Shown: one piece after another, positions 27,581 to 35,062 of the stretch | How the letters are laid out: each line of letters begins with the position of its first letter | Position numbering within the stretch: the first letter of the stretch is position 1 | Assembly: GCA_963789785.1 (NCBI GenBank) | Contig: CAWBNC010000031.1 | Coordinates: 1-64,000 of the forward strand | Length of the DNA stretch: 64,000 bases | Direction of reading: 5' to 3' | From: JAEULH01 sp963789785 | GTDB taxonomy: Bacteria > Pseudomonadota > Alphaproteobacteria > Rhodospirillales > Defluviicoccaceae | Translations under genes and position numbers: made by a program | The notes under the pieces: generated by a model | The model's input: the letters and a program-made list of their open reading frames with translations, nothing else | Told to the model about the DNA's origin: nothing | The model's database searches: none

Positions 27581-28387
27581 TCACCCGCGGCTGGCGAGCA
27601 GGATCAGCATCAGCGTGCCTATAACAATCCGGTACCAGCCGAACGATGCGAAGCCGTGTCGGCCGACGAAGGCGACGAAGGTGCGCACGACGAACATGGC
27701 CGAGAAGAAAGCGGCGACGAAGCCGATGGTGATCATCCCGGCATCGTTCATGGTCAGGAGGTCGCGGCTCTTGTAGAGGTCGAGCGCGGACGCGCCGAGC
27801 ATTGTCGGGATCGCGAGGAAGAAAGAGAATTCGGCCGCAGCCCGTCGATCGACGCCCAGAAGCAGGGCGCCGACGATGGTTGCCCCAGCGCGCGAGACCC
27901 CGGGGATCATGGAAAGCACCTGAAAGCAGCCGATCTTCAGCGCGAGGCCGGCCGAAAACGCCTCGACCTCAAAGACCCGCGGCTCGGGGACGAACCTCTC
28001 GATGACGATGAGGATGACGCCGCCGACGATCAGGGCGATGCTGACCACCAGCGGCGAGAACAGCACGGCCTTGATGAAATCGTGGGCAAAGACACCGACA
28101 ACGGCCGCGGGGAGGACCGCGAGAACCACGGCGATGGCGAAGCGGCGCGAAGCGGGATCTTCGTGAACCGTCAAGGCTACCCGCGTCAGGCGGGAAAAGA
28201 ATCCGACAACAACGGCAAGGATCGCCCCCAACTGGATGACCACCTCGAAGACGGACGTCGTGGGGCCGGTAAAGCCGAGCAGGTCGCTAATAAGGATGAG
28301 GTGGCCGGTCGACGAAACCGGGAGAAACTCGGTCAGCCCCTCGACAATGCCGAGGAAGACAGCCTGCAGGGCGACGAGTGCATCCAT
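27581..28387 (-). CDS. uppP: Undecaprenyl-diphosphatase UppP (BacA)
   Basis: This integral membrane phosphatase recycles undecaprenyl pyrophosphate for cell-wall synthesis and gives bacitracin tolerance. Both active-site motifs are present: EGLTEFLPVSSTGHL near the N-terminus and MIPGVSRAGATI in the middle, with eight or so membrane spans. The ATG at 28387 lacks a ribosome site. A TTG at 28411 with GAAGG five bases upstream would add eight residues (MIQSCAPP) and may be the true start. That site lies inside the nested inverted repeats at 28401-28444, so initiation may be structure-controlled. Confidence 0.92.
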   Translation of the reverse strand: MDALVALQAVFLGIVEGLTEFLPVSSTGHLILISDLLGFTGPTTSVFEVVIQLGAILAVVVGFFSRLTRVALTVHEDPASRRFAIAVVLAVLPAAVVGVFAHDFIKAVLFSPLVVSIALIVGGVILIVIERFVPEPRVFEVEAFSAGLALKIGCFQVLSMIPGVSRAGATIVGALLLGVDRRAAAEFSFFLAIPTMLGASALDLYKSRDLLTMNDAGMITIGFVAAFFSAMFVVRTFVAFVGRHGFASFGWYRIVIGTLMLILLASRG

Positions 28388-28400
28388 TGGCGGCGCGCAA

Positions 28401-28444
28401 GACTGGATCAATCTGCCTTCGGATTGATCCAGTCGAAGGCAGAT
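28401..28444 (-). promoter_or_regulatory. Interlocked inverted repeats in the uppP leader
   Basis: Two perfect inverted repeats interlock. Stem A pairs GACTGGATCAATC (28401-28413) with 28422-28434; stem B pairs ATCTGCCTTC (28411-28420) with 28435-28444. On the uppP strand the order is B1-A1-B2-A2, the topology of an H-type pseudoknot or of two mutually exclusive hairpins. B2 contains a GAAGG ribosome-like site for the TTG at 28411, which lies in the shared part. The structure is read directly; a regulatory role is inferred. Confidence 0.65.
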
Positions 28445-28767
28445 ATTTGATCGGTTACAAGGTTCTCAGGCATCTGTTCTGAGCCCATACGAGCGGAGGA
28501 TGCTCTAGAGGCGATTGTGCGGGTGCGCAAGCGAAATGCGAATGACGCATGGGTCGCCGGCATGGGCCAAGCTTGGTGTGGTGCCGCATGATGCGCCGCG
28601 TCTGCCGGCCGATGCGCGGGGCGGCGCCAATCGGCGCCAACGCGACGTTGAACAGCGTAGCGTTCTCAACTAGATTACCGTTGGCGTAGCAGGGCTGGTG
28701 ATGAGACGAGCGGCGGACGGCTAGACCCTGAAGGGTCCGGTGCCGCCCGCTCATCATAGCCGTTTAC
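28445..28767. other. Intergenic region between uppP and the leuA leader
   Basis: About 320 bases without a convincing gene. It must hold the divergent promoters of uppP and leuA, but no clear -35/-10 pair is visible. A long imperfect hairpin spans 28708-28752 (arms GAGCGG and CCGCTC-like, loop TGAA closed by ACCC/GGGT). It is not followed by a T tract. No tRNA or known riboswitch was recognised. Confidence 0.4.
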
Positions 28768-28926
28768 ATGGGCGAGGATCTGTTGGTGGCGATAGCGGTC
28801 GCAAGCGCGGAGCGGAGAAGCGATACGGCCAGGCCGTCGCGCGCCGGTGCCTTCACCGGCGAGACCACCCGCGCCATCGGTACGCTCCTGCTCCGGTCAC
28901 GACTTAGGCCCGGCCGCCGGATCTGA
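28768..28926 (+). CDS. Putative leucine-rich leader ORF of leuA
   Basis: The frame ATG 28768 to TGA 28924-28926 encodes 52 residues. Toward its end it reads ACG-CTC-CTG-CTC, giving TLLLRSRLRPGRR, and the last codons run into the first arm of a perfect hairpin (28911-28944). A leucine-codon cluster just before a strong stem, about 100 bases upstream of leuA, is the layout of a transcription-attenuation leader. There is no strong ribosome site at 28768, so a shorter leader with another start is possible. Inference only. Confidence 0.4.
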   Translation: MGEDLLVAIAVASAERRSDTARPSRAGAFTGETTRAIGTLLLRSRLRPGRRI

Positions 28927-28944
28927 CGCGGCAACCGGCGGCCG
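28911..28944 (+). promoter_or_regulatory. 10-bp GC hairpin downstream of leucine codons, leuA leader
   Basis: CGGCCGCCGG (28911-28920) pairs perfectly with CCGGCGGCCG (28935-28944) around a 14-base loop. It starts within the last codons of the leader ORF and lies 80 bases before the leuA start. No T tract follows, so if it terminates transcription it does so without the classical tail; a role in ribosome-coupled attenuation is inferred. Confidence 0.45.
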
Positions 28945-29024
28945 TCGTGCCGAATCCCTACCAGAGCAGTGAACGGCGGGCCGCAACAGCCACCCGCCTC
29001 TGACCGAGCCAAGGAACACACATC

Positions 29025-30719
29025 ATGTTTGTCAACGCCGCCAACAAATACCGGCCGGCCGAGCCCGTACGTCTGCAAACGCGGACGTGGCCGGATGCCG
29101 TCATCACCAAGCCGCCGATCTGGTGCAGCGTCGATCTGCGCGACGGCAATCAGGCGCTCATCGAGCCCATGGGTCACGACCGCAAGAAGCGCCTGTTCGA
29201 CAAGCTGGTCGCCGTCGGCTTCAAGGAGATCGAGGTCGGATTTCCGGCCGCCTCTCAGACCGACTACGACTTCCTCCGCTACCTAATCGACACCCGGGCG
29301 ATTCCCGACGACGTCACCATCCAGGTTCTGACCCAGGCCCGCGACGACCTGATCGATCGCACCTTCGACGCCATCGCCGGCGCCCGCCGGGCCATCGTCC
29401 ATCTCTACAACTCGACATCGGAGCTGCAGCGCCGGGTGGTCTTCGGCCTCGACCGGCAGGGCATCATCGCCATCGCCCGGGCCGGCGCTGGCCGGATCGT
29501 CGAGAACGCGAGTCGCTGCAACGGCACTGAAATCGTCCATCAGTATTCCCCCGAGAGCTTCACCGGCACCGAGCTCGACTTCGCCAGGGAGATCTGCGAG
29601 GCGGTGATGGAGGTCTACACGCCGACACCCGCGCACCGGCTGATCGTCAATCTGCCGGCAACGGTCGAGATGGCCACTCCCAACATCTATGCCGACCAGA
29701 TCGAGTGGTTCTGTCGCAACGTCCGCGACCGCGACGCCTTGACCATCTCGGTCCATCCGCACAACGACCGCGGCACCGCCGTTGCCGCCGCCGAACTGGC
29801 CGTCATGGCCGGCGCCGACCGGATCGAGGGCACCCTGTTTGGCAACGGCGAGCGGACTGGCAACGTCGACATCATTACGCTGGCGCTCAACCTGTATTCC
29901 CAGGGCGTCGAGCCCGGTCTCGACTTTTCCGACATCGCCGATGTTGTCCGCGTAGCCGAATACTGCAACCAGTTGCCTGTCCATCCCCGTCACCCCTACG
30001 CCGGCGAGCTGGTCTTCACCGCGTTTTCCGGATCGCACCAGGACGCCATCAACAAGGGCTTTAGGGCTATGCGGCAGAGCAATTCCGGCGTTTGGGAGGT
30101 GCCGTACCTGCCGATCGATCCGCAGGATATCGGTCGCGCCTACGAGGCCGTCATCCGCCTCAACAGCCAGTCGGGCAAGGGCGGCATCGCCTTCGTGCTG
30201 GAAAAGGACTACGGCCTCACCCTGCCGCGCCGGCTGCAGATCGAGTTCAGCAAGGTGATCCAGGATATCGCCGATCGCGAGGGCAAGGAGGTCTCGTCGG
30301 ACCGGCTGTGGCAGTGCTTCAGCGAGGAGTATCTGAACGGCGAGCAGGCGATGCGTTTCGTGGAGCACGAAACATGGCCCGACACCCGCGCCGGCCGCGG
30401 CCGGTTGCTGCGCTCGACGGTGCGCATCGGCGAAACCGAGCGGACCATCGAGGGCCACGGCACCGGGCCCATCGACGCGTTCGTCGACGCACTGAGGGAC
30501 GCTTTCGCCGTCGACATCGAGGTCGTCGATTACAGCGAGCATGCCATCGGCAAGGGCGCGGATGCCGCCGCGGTTGCCTACGTCGAGGCGCGAACGGCCG
30601 ACGGCGCGACCCTGTTTGGCGTCGGCATCGACAAGAACATTGTCGCCGCGTCGCTGCAGGCCGTCACCAGCGCCGTCAACCGGGCGCAGCGGCGCGGCCT
30701 GATTGATCTCGCCGGCTGA
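29025..30719 (+). CDS. leuA: 2-isopropylmalate synthase
   Basis: This 564-residue enzyme performs the first committed step of leucine synthesis, joining acetyl-CoA and 2-oxoisovalerate. The start at 29025 follows AAGGAA. The catalytic barrel shows the metal-site motif CSVDLRDGNQ and the SVHPHNDRGTAVAAAE motif, and the C-terminal regulatory domain (EGHGTGPIDAFVDAL) that binds leucine is present. Length and layout fit the LeuA type 2 class. It stands in its own unit behind a probable leader and before a GC-rich hairpin. No defects. Confidence 0.95.
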   Translation: MFVNAANKYRPAEPVRLQTRTWPDAVITKPPIWCSVDLRDGNQALIEPMGHDRKKRLFDKLVAVGFKEIEVGFPAASQTDYDFLRYLIDTRAIPDDVTIQVLTQARDDLIDRTFDAIAGARRAIVHLYNSTSELQRRVVFGLDRQGIIAIARAGAGRIVENASRCNGTEIVHQYSPESFTGTELDFAREICEAVMEVYTPTPAHRLIVNLPATVEMATPNIYADQIEWFCRNVRDRDALTISVHPHNDRGTAVAAAELAVMAGADRIEGTLFGNGERTGNVDIITLALNLYSQGVEPGLDFSDIADVVRVAEYCNQLPVHPRHPYAGELVFTAFSGSHQDAINKGFRAMRQSNSGVWEVPYLPIDPQDIGRAYEAVIRLNSQSGKGGIAFVLEKDYGLTLPRRLQIEFSKVIQDIADREGKEVSSDRLWQCFSEEYLNGEQAMRFVEHETWPDTRAGRGRLLRSTVRIGETERTIEGHGTGPIDAFVDALRDAFAVDIEVVDYSEHAIGKGADAAAVAYVEARTADGATLFGVGIDKNIVAASLQAVTSAVNRAQRRGLIDLAG

Positions 30720-30734
30720 GACAAGCGGGCTCGT

Positions 30735-30767
30735 CGGGCCGTCTTCCCGGTTGCGGAAGACGGCCCG
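30735..30767 (+). terminator. Perfect 13-bp hairpin after leuA
   Basis: CGGGCCGTCTTCC (30735-30747) pairs exactly with GGAAGACGGCCCG (30755-30767) around a 7-base loop, 15 bases after the leuA stop. No T run follows. It may act as a terminator of the GC-rich kind or protect the leuA message; the dehalogenase gene begins 45 bases further on. Confidence 0.6.
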
Positions 30768-30811
30768 GCGGGCGTTCGCGCTCGCAGCGCATCCATCGGA
30801 GGCCCATCGCC

Positions 30812-31504
30812 ATGGCCAGCCGCGCCGTCTACGTCTTCGACGCCTACGGCACCCTGTTCGATGTCCACTCCGCTGTCGCGCGCCTGCGCGACCGGCTGGG
30901 CCTCGACGCCGAGCGGCTGTCGGAACTGTGGCGGATCAAGCAGATGGAGTACTCCTGGGTTCGCAGCCTGATGCATCATCATCAAGATTACCGGCATCGG
31001 GACTTCTGGCGGCTGACCGAGGACGCGCTCGACTACGCCCTGGCCACGGTGGGCGGCATCGACCCTGCGCTGCGCGGCCCGCTGCTCGACGCCTACCGTA
31101 CGCTCGACGCCTACCCGGAGGTCCCGGCCGTGCTGGCGGCGCTAAAGGAGAAGGGGGCACGCCTGGCGATCCTGTCGAACGGCAGCCCGGAGATGCTGGC
31201 GGCGGCGACCCGCTCGGCCGGTCTCGACCATCTCCTCGATGCGGTGCTCTCGATCGAGGAGGCGGGGGTCTTCAAGCCGGATCCGCGCGTCTACCGCTTG
31301 GTCGTCGATCGCTTCGCCGTCGCTCCCGGGGATATCTCGTTCCAGTCCTCGAACGCTTGGGACGCCGCCGGTGCCTCGGCGTTCGGGTTCTCGGTTGTCT
31401 GGATCAACCGCAAGGGCCAGCCCCGTGAGTATAGCGATGCCGGCCCGCTCCGCGAGGCCCGGGATCTGACGGCGCTGCTCGATGCGCTGGGAGGCGCGGC
31501 TTAA
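30812..31504 (+). CDS. Type II haloacid dehalogenase (HAD superfamily)
   Basis: The 230-residue protein carries all landmarks of the L-2-haloacid dehalogenase branch: nucleophile Asp10 in VFDAYGTLFD, then LSNGSPEML, FKPDPRVY and FQSSNAWDAAGA. Such enzymes hydrolyse L-2-haloacids to D-2-hydroxyacids, though natural substrates are often unknown. It follows leuA in the same direction but across a strong hairpin. Its stop codon overlaps the stop of the convergent Lrp-family gene. Confidence 0.88.
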   Translation: MASRAVYVFDAYGTLFDVHSAVARLRDRLGLDAERLSELWRIKQMEYSWVRSLMHHHQDYRHRDFWRLTEDALDYALATVGGIDPALRGPLLDAYRTLDAYPEVPAVLAALKEKGARLAILSNGSPEMLAAATRSAGLDHLLDAVLSIEEAGVFKPDPRVYRLVVDRFAVAPGDISFQSSNAWDAAGASAFGFSVVWINRKGQPREYSDAGPLREARDLTALLDALGGAA

Positions 31505-31977
31505 TCGCCGCCCATACCGTAGCGTTCGGCCCAGGTCTTCAGCACCATTGATGTCGTCAACTTCGCGACCTCAGCGTGCCGCGCAAGCTGGTCTCGCCGC
31601 CGTTCGATCTCGTTCTGATTTGCTGCTTCGATCAGCACAAACATGTCGAGATCACCGGTAGTGGACCAGCACCCCGCCAGTTCAGGCCACTCCTTGATAA
31701 AAGGGAAGACAATGTGGCACACCGGCCGACGCAATCGCAGGTAGAAAAAAGCGCGCACGCCTAAGGGTGTTGCCGTGTCGCCGAGATCGACGTCGATCGT
31801 GTAGCGCTTGATGACGCCCGCGATCTTCAGTCGATCCATCCGCTCCTTGATGGTGGTCCGCGATACGCCCAGCACGTCTGCCATTTCGGATACCGGCCGT
31901 CTCGCGTTCTGACGCAGAAGCTCGATGAGAGCGCGATCGGTCGCAGTCAGCTTCAAATCCTTCTTTTTCTCCATCAT
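31501..31977 (-). CDS. Lrp/AsnC-family transcriptional regulator
   Basis: Start ATG 31977 is chosen because GAGG lies five bases upstream (a longer frame opens at 32028). The product (about 158 residues) has the N-terminal winged helix-turn-helix (LTATDRALIELLRQNARRPV, then VLGVSRTTIKERMDRLK) and a C-terminal RAM-type ligand domain (AGCWSTTGDLDMFVLIEA). The family senses amino acids. The gene diverges from the YqcI/YcgG-cupin gene with about 100 bases between starts, so it probably controls that gene and the following permease in response to an amino acid or product. Confidence 0.88.
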   Translation of the reverse strand: MMEKKKDLKLTATDRALIELLRQNARRPVSEMADVLGVSRTTIKERMDRLKIAGVIKRYTIDVDLGDTATPLGVRAFFYLRLRRPVCHIVFPFIKEWPELAGCWSTTGDLDMFVLIEAANQNEIERRRDQLARHAEVAKLTTSMVLKTWAERYGMGGD

Positions 31978-32076
31978 CACAGCCTCACACTTTGCGAAGC
32001 ATTCTGCAATTTGAAACCTTAACATCATAAAGCGGGTGATTTACCTGTCTGTCCGTTCGGGTCAGGGAGACGGGCA

Positions 32077-33207
32077 GTGTCGGGTTCATTCTTTGATAGA
32101 CAAGAAGTGGAGCAATCATTTTCTGCTCCGTCTTGGCAACGCGACCTGTTTTACGAATTCAAGAATCTTATGACCAGCGTCATCCGGCCATTTCCGTGCA
32201 TATTCGGCGCTAACGGTTACCGCCTCGACCAGCTCCGCTATGCTTTTATGCCCTCTCTTGACGCAGGACAATTCGCCCCTGTTCTGGGCGCCTATCTATC
32301 CATGGCGCGCTCATTCGGTCCAAATACCTCGCTTGTGCTTTTCGCGAAACCAGGTCCTGAGGCTTCTATGGAGGCCTACCGGGGCATGTTTTGGCAATTT
32401 CTTGAAGACTTGGCCCATATTGACGAGATGCCGTGGCCCGCTGCTATCCCCACGAGGCTTGATGAGCCGGCATGGGAGTTCTGCTTCGCGGGTGAACCCA
32501 TTTTCGTTATCTGCAATACGCCTGCTCATGTATTGCGGCAAAGTCGGCGATCAACATGCCTCATGCTTACGTTCCAGCCAAGGTGGGTGCTCGCCCGCAT
32601 CACTCGTACGCCGGAATCAGCGCGCGCCGCGTTTTCTGCGGTTCGCGAGCGGCTGGCACCGTACGACCTTGTATCGCAGACGCCGACTCTGGGTCGCTAC
32701 GGTGATCCAAAGAACCGCGAGTACGCCCAATACTTCATTGACGACACCAATGTGTATCCGAGCTGTCCTCGCGCGGCGCTTGGCCGGAAGCCACTATGCG
32801 CGCAAAAGCACCGGAAACGAGATGAAAATATGGCGAAACAACCACCGCCAGCTTTCCAAGCGCCTCCGGCCGCTGCAGCGGAAACGCCAGATCATGTCGA
32901 TTTGAGAATCATTAGAGGCGAAGCCGACCCTAATGATTTGGCGGGGGAAATCGAACGATTTTTGCCAGCCCAGGGTAGTATTGAAGTCCAACGTGATTGC
33001 CCGGGCATGGAACATGCATGGCATGAACACGACACCGATGAAACCATTGTCATTATGAAAGGTAGTATACGGTTCTACTGGGATGACGATGAGACCTTAT
33101 GTTCGGAGGGTGATGTCGTATTTTTGCCGGCCGGTACCAGACACGGATCGACTGCTTCGAGTGAAGGCGCAACCTACTTGATCGCCTTTCACATGGCGGG
33201 AGCCTGA
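32077..33207 (+). CDS. YqcI/YcgG-type haem N-hydroxylase joined to a cupin
   Basis: 376 residues as read. Residues 18-230 match the YqcI/YcgG family (IRPFPCIFGANGYRLDQLRY; DEPAWEFCFAGEPIFVICNT; LMLTFQPRW; a C-terminal SCP motif). That family includes GntA and DcsA, haem-dependent amino-acid N-hydroxylases; His151 in the NTPAH motif is a candidate key residue. Residues 275-370 are a cupin with all metal ligands: His316, His318, Glu322 and His356 (HAWHEHDTDETI; FLPAGTRH). The linker is Pro/Ala-rich. An alternative is two coupled genes: another frame ends in TGA at 32823-32825 and an in-frame ATG (Met252, 32830) could start a 125-residue cupin. Base composition is less GC-rich than the neighbours. 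Confidence 0.8.
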   Translation: MSGSFFDRQEVEQSFSAPSWQRDLFYEFKNLMTSVIRPFPCIFGANGYRLDQLRYAFMPSLDAGQFAPVLGAYLSMARSFGPNTSLVLFAKPGPEASMEAYRGMFWQFLEDLAHIDEMPWPAAIPTRLDEPAWEFCFAGEPIFVICNTPAHVLRQSRRSTCLMLTFQPRWVLARITRTPESARAAFSAVRERLAPYDLVSQTPTLGRYGDPKNREYAQYFIDDTNVYPSCPRAALGRKPLCAQKHRKRDENMAKQPPPAFQAPPAAAAETPDHVDLRIIRGEADPNDLAGEIERFLPAQGSIEVQRDCPGMEHAWHEHDTDETIVIMKGSIRFYWDDDETLCSEGDVVFLPAGTRHGSTASSEGATYLIAFHMAGA

Positions 33208-33209
33208 TT

Positions 33210-34517
33210 ATGGCGACACTGCAGCGTACTCTTGGACCGTGGCGTGGCACAGCGCTCATGCTTAACATCGTCCTTGGCGCTGGCCTTCTGGTCTTACCCG
33301 GCCTCGCGGTAAAACAGGCGGGAGATGCTGCCTTCCTCGTCTGGGTATGCTGCGCCTTGGCAGCGGCGCCGCTTCTCGGGGTCTTTATCGTCCTGGGTCG
33401 ACGCTACCCCGACGCCGGCGGCCTTGCATCCATTGCGGGACGCGCCTTCGGCCGGCCAGCATATGTGGCGGCGTCTTTTCTTTTCCTCGGGGCGATCGCG
33501 CTCGGGCTGCCCTCCATTGCCATCACTGGCGGCCACTATGTGGCTGCAACACTCGGCGGATCGCCATTTGCCTACGCCCTCGGCTTCCTTGCACTCGCTG
33601 TCGGCGCCAATCTTGGCTCGGCGGAGCTCGCTGGCCGGATCAACACTGCCATCGCCTCGACCCTGGTGGTTGTTCTTGTTGCCTTCGCGATTCTCGGTCT
33701 GTGGACGAGCGACGCTTCGCCGACGCCGCCAACAGGTCTCGTTCCCGGCAGCATCGACGCGCACGTGCTTGGCGTCGTTTCCGGGAGCTTCGCCATGGTA
33801 TTCTTCGCGTTTACCGGCTGGGAAGTGGGCGCGAACCTGTCGGAGGAGTTCGAGCGCCCGGAACGGGATTTCCCGATAGCCATGGGAGCCTCATTTTTCC
33901 TTGCGGTTGCCCTCTACCTGTCGCTGGCCTATGTCGCGCAGACCGCGCAACTCGACGGCGCCTACGATGCGCCCTTTGCGCAGCTGTTCGAGCACCGATT
34001 CAGCCTGGCCGGTGGCGCTGTCGTCTCGATCGTCGCCGCCGTCCTGATCTTTGCAAACTTGTCGGCAGCCATCTGGGCCGTTTCGCGGCTCGTCTTCTCA
34101 TTGTCGCGAGAGCATGTTCTGCCGCAGTTTTTGGCGAATACGCGGCGAGGCACCCCGTACAATGCCGTCACCGCCACGGTTCTGTCGCTTGCCGCAATCA
34201 CGGTGGCGTCGGCGGCCGGCCTCCTGCACCTTGACCGGATGCTCGGTTACTCGGGCCAGAACTTTCTCTTGCTTTACGGCGCGGCTTCGCTGGCGCTCGT
34301 TGCTCTCGGACAGACGCTCAAGGAAAAGACGCTGGGCGCTGGCGCCACGCTGCTTGTATTCGCGCTCTCGCTCATCCGGGGGCTGGATCTTATCTACCCA
34401 CTCGCTCTTATTGCACTTGCTGTCCTTGTCGTCCGTCTCTCGCCAACCGCAACCGCAACCGTCGGCCATTGGCTAGCGGTTGGCCTGTTGTCGAGCGGCT
34501 GGGCAGGTTGCCGCTGA
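33210..34517 (+). CDS. APC-superfamily amino-acid permease/exporter (YjeH-like)
   Basis: The 435-residue protein has about 12 membrane spans and the N-terminal pattern LNIVLGAGLLVLPGLAVKQA, which resembles YjeH, an exporter of methionine and branched-chain amino acids; FAFTGWEVGANLSEEFERPE is the usual APC helix-6 region. It starts two bases after the cupin stop, so the two are almost certainly co-translated. In context it may bring in the amino acid used by the N-hydroxylase or export its product; the exporter reading rests on the YjeH likeness. Confidence 0.85.
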   Translation: MATLQRTLGPWRGTALMLNIVLGAGLLVLPGLAVKQAGDAAFLVWVCCALAAAPLLGVFIVLGRRYPDAGGLASIAGRAFGRPAYVAASFLFLGAIALGLPSIAITGGHYVAATLGGSPFAYALGFLALAVGANLGSAELAGRINTAIASTLVVVLVAFAILGLWTSDASPTPPTGLVPGSIDAHVLGVVSGSFAMVFFAFTGWEVGANLSEEFERPERDFPIAMGASFFLAVALYLSLAYVAQTAQLDGAYDAPFAQLFEHRFSLAGGAVVSIVAAVLIFANLSAAIWAVSRLVFSLSREHVLPQFLANTRRGTPYNAVTATVLSLAAITVASAAGLLHLDRMLGYSGQNFLLLYGAASLALVALGQTLKEKTLGAGATLLVFALSLIRGLDLIYPLALIALAVLVVRLSPTATATVGHWLAVGLLSSGWAGCR

Positions 34518-34591
34518 AGGCGGTATGCCGTCTGCCATGAGCGCCGGTGAGATCGTGCGCGCGCCAGCCCTTGCTCGGCTCTGCCTCGCCT

Positions 34592-34753
34592 CTACGCAGC
34601 GGCGGCGGGGGGCTTCGCCCAAGCGCGGCGATCGAGTTCACTGATTTCGGCGTCGCTGAGGTCCGCCAGGCGACACAGGCAGTCGACCCAGCAGTCAAGG
34701 CTCGGCCAGTCGTGGCGACACAGAACCCGGCTCATTTCGTCGAACTCGGCCAT
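34592..34753 (-). CDS. 53-residue hypothetical protein
   Basis: ATG 34753 has a strong ribosome site (GGAGG, six bases upstream). The peptide begins MAEFDEMSRVLCRHDWPSLD, contains three cysteines and two Trp in its middle and ends with an alanine run. The good initiation signal makes it a real gene candidate. No family is recognised. It converges with the permease gene. Confidence 0.5.
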   Translation of the reverse strand: MAEFDEMSRVLCRHDWPSLDCWVDCLCRLADLSDAEISELDRRAWAKPPAAAA

Positions 34754-35062
34754 ATAACCCTCCGTGCAACCGCGGACGGTAGGAACGTCCGGATGCTCGT
34801 CTGCCGCGCCCCTACGCGAAACCAACTCCGTCCCTGTTGCAGGGATTCTGCCCTATTTTTCGTCGGCTTGGCGGAGCCAATGACCAACGACTTTTCCGTA
34901 CTACGCTTCAGTTTCGTGATGAGATCACCGGAAGTCAAGGATGCGGCTCAAGCAAGGCGCAATATATTGGCTTCTGCTTGCAATAGGAGCCCAACATGTA
35001 GGAACGGGCCGAACTACTTGCCAAAAAGTCGCATTAATGTCGCAGTGTGACGCAGGTGGAAC
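34754..35062. other. Intergenic region, nothing recognised
   Basis: About 310 bases between the start of the 53-residue ORF and the 3' end of the cyclase gene. I see no coding frame with a ribosome site, no tRNA and no clear terminator for the cyclase operon. It is less GC-rich than the surroundings near 34850-35050. Confidence 0.35.
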
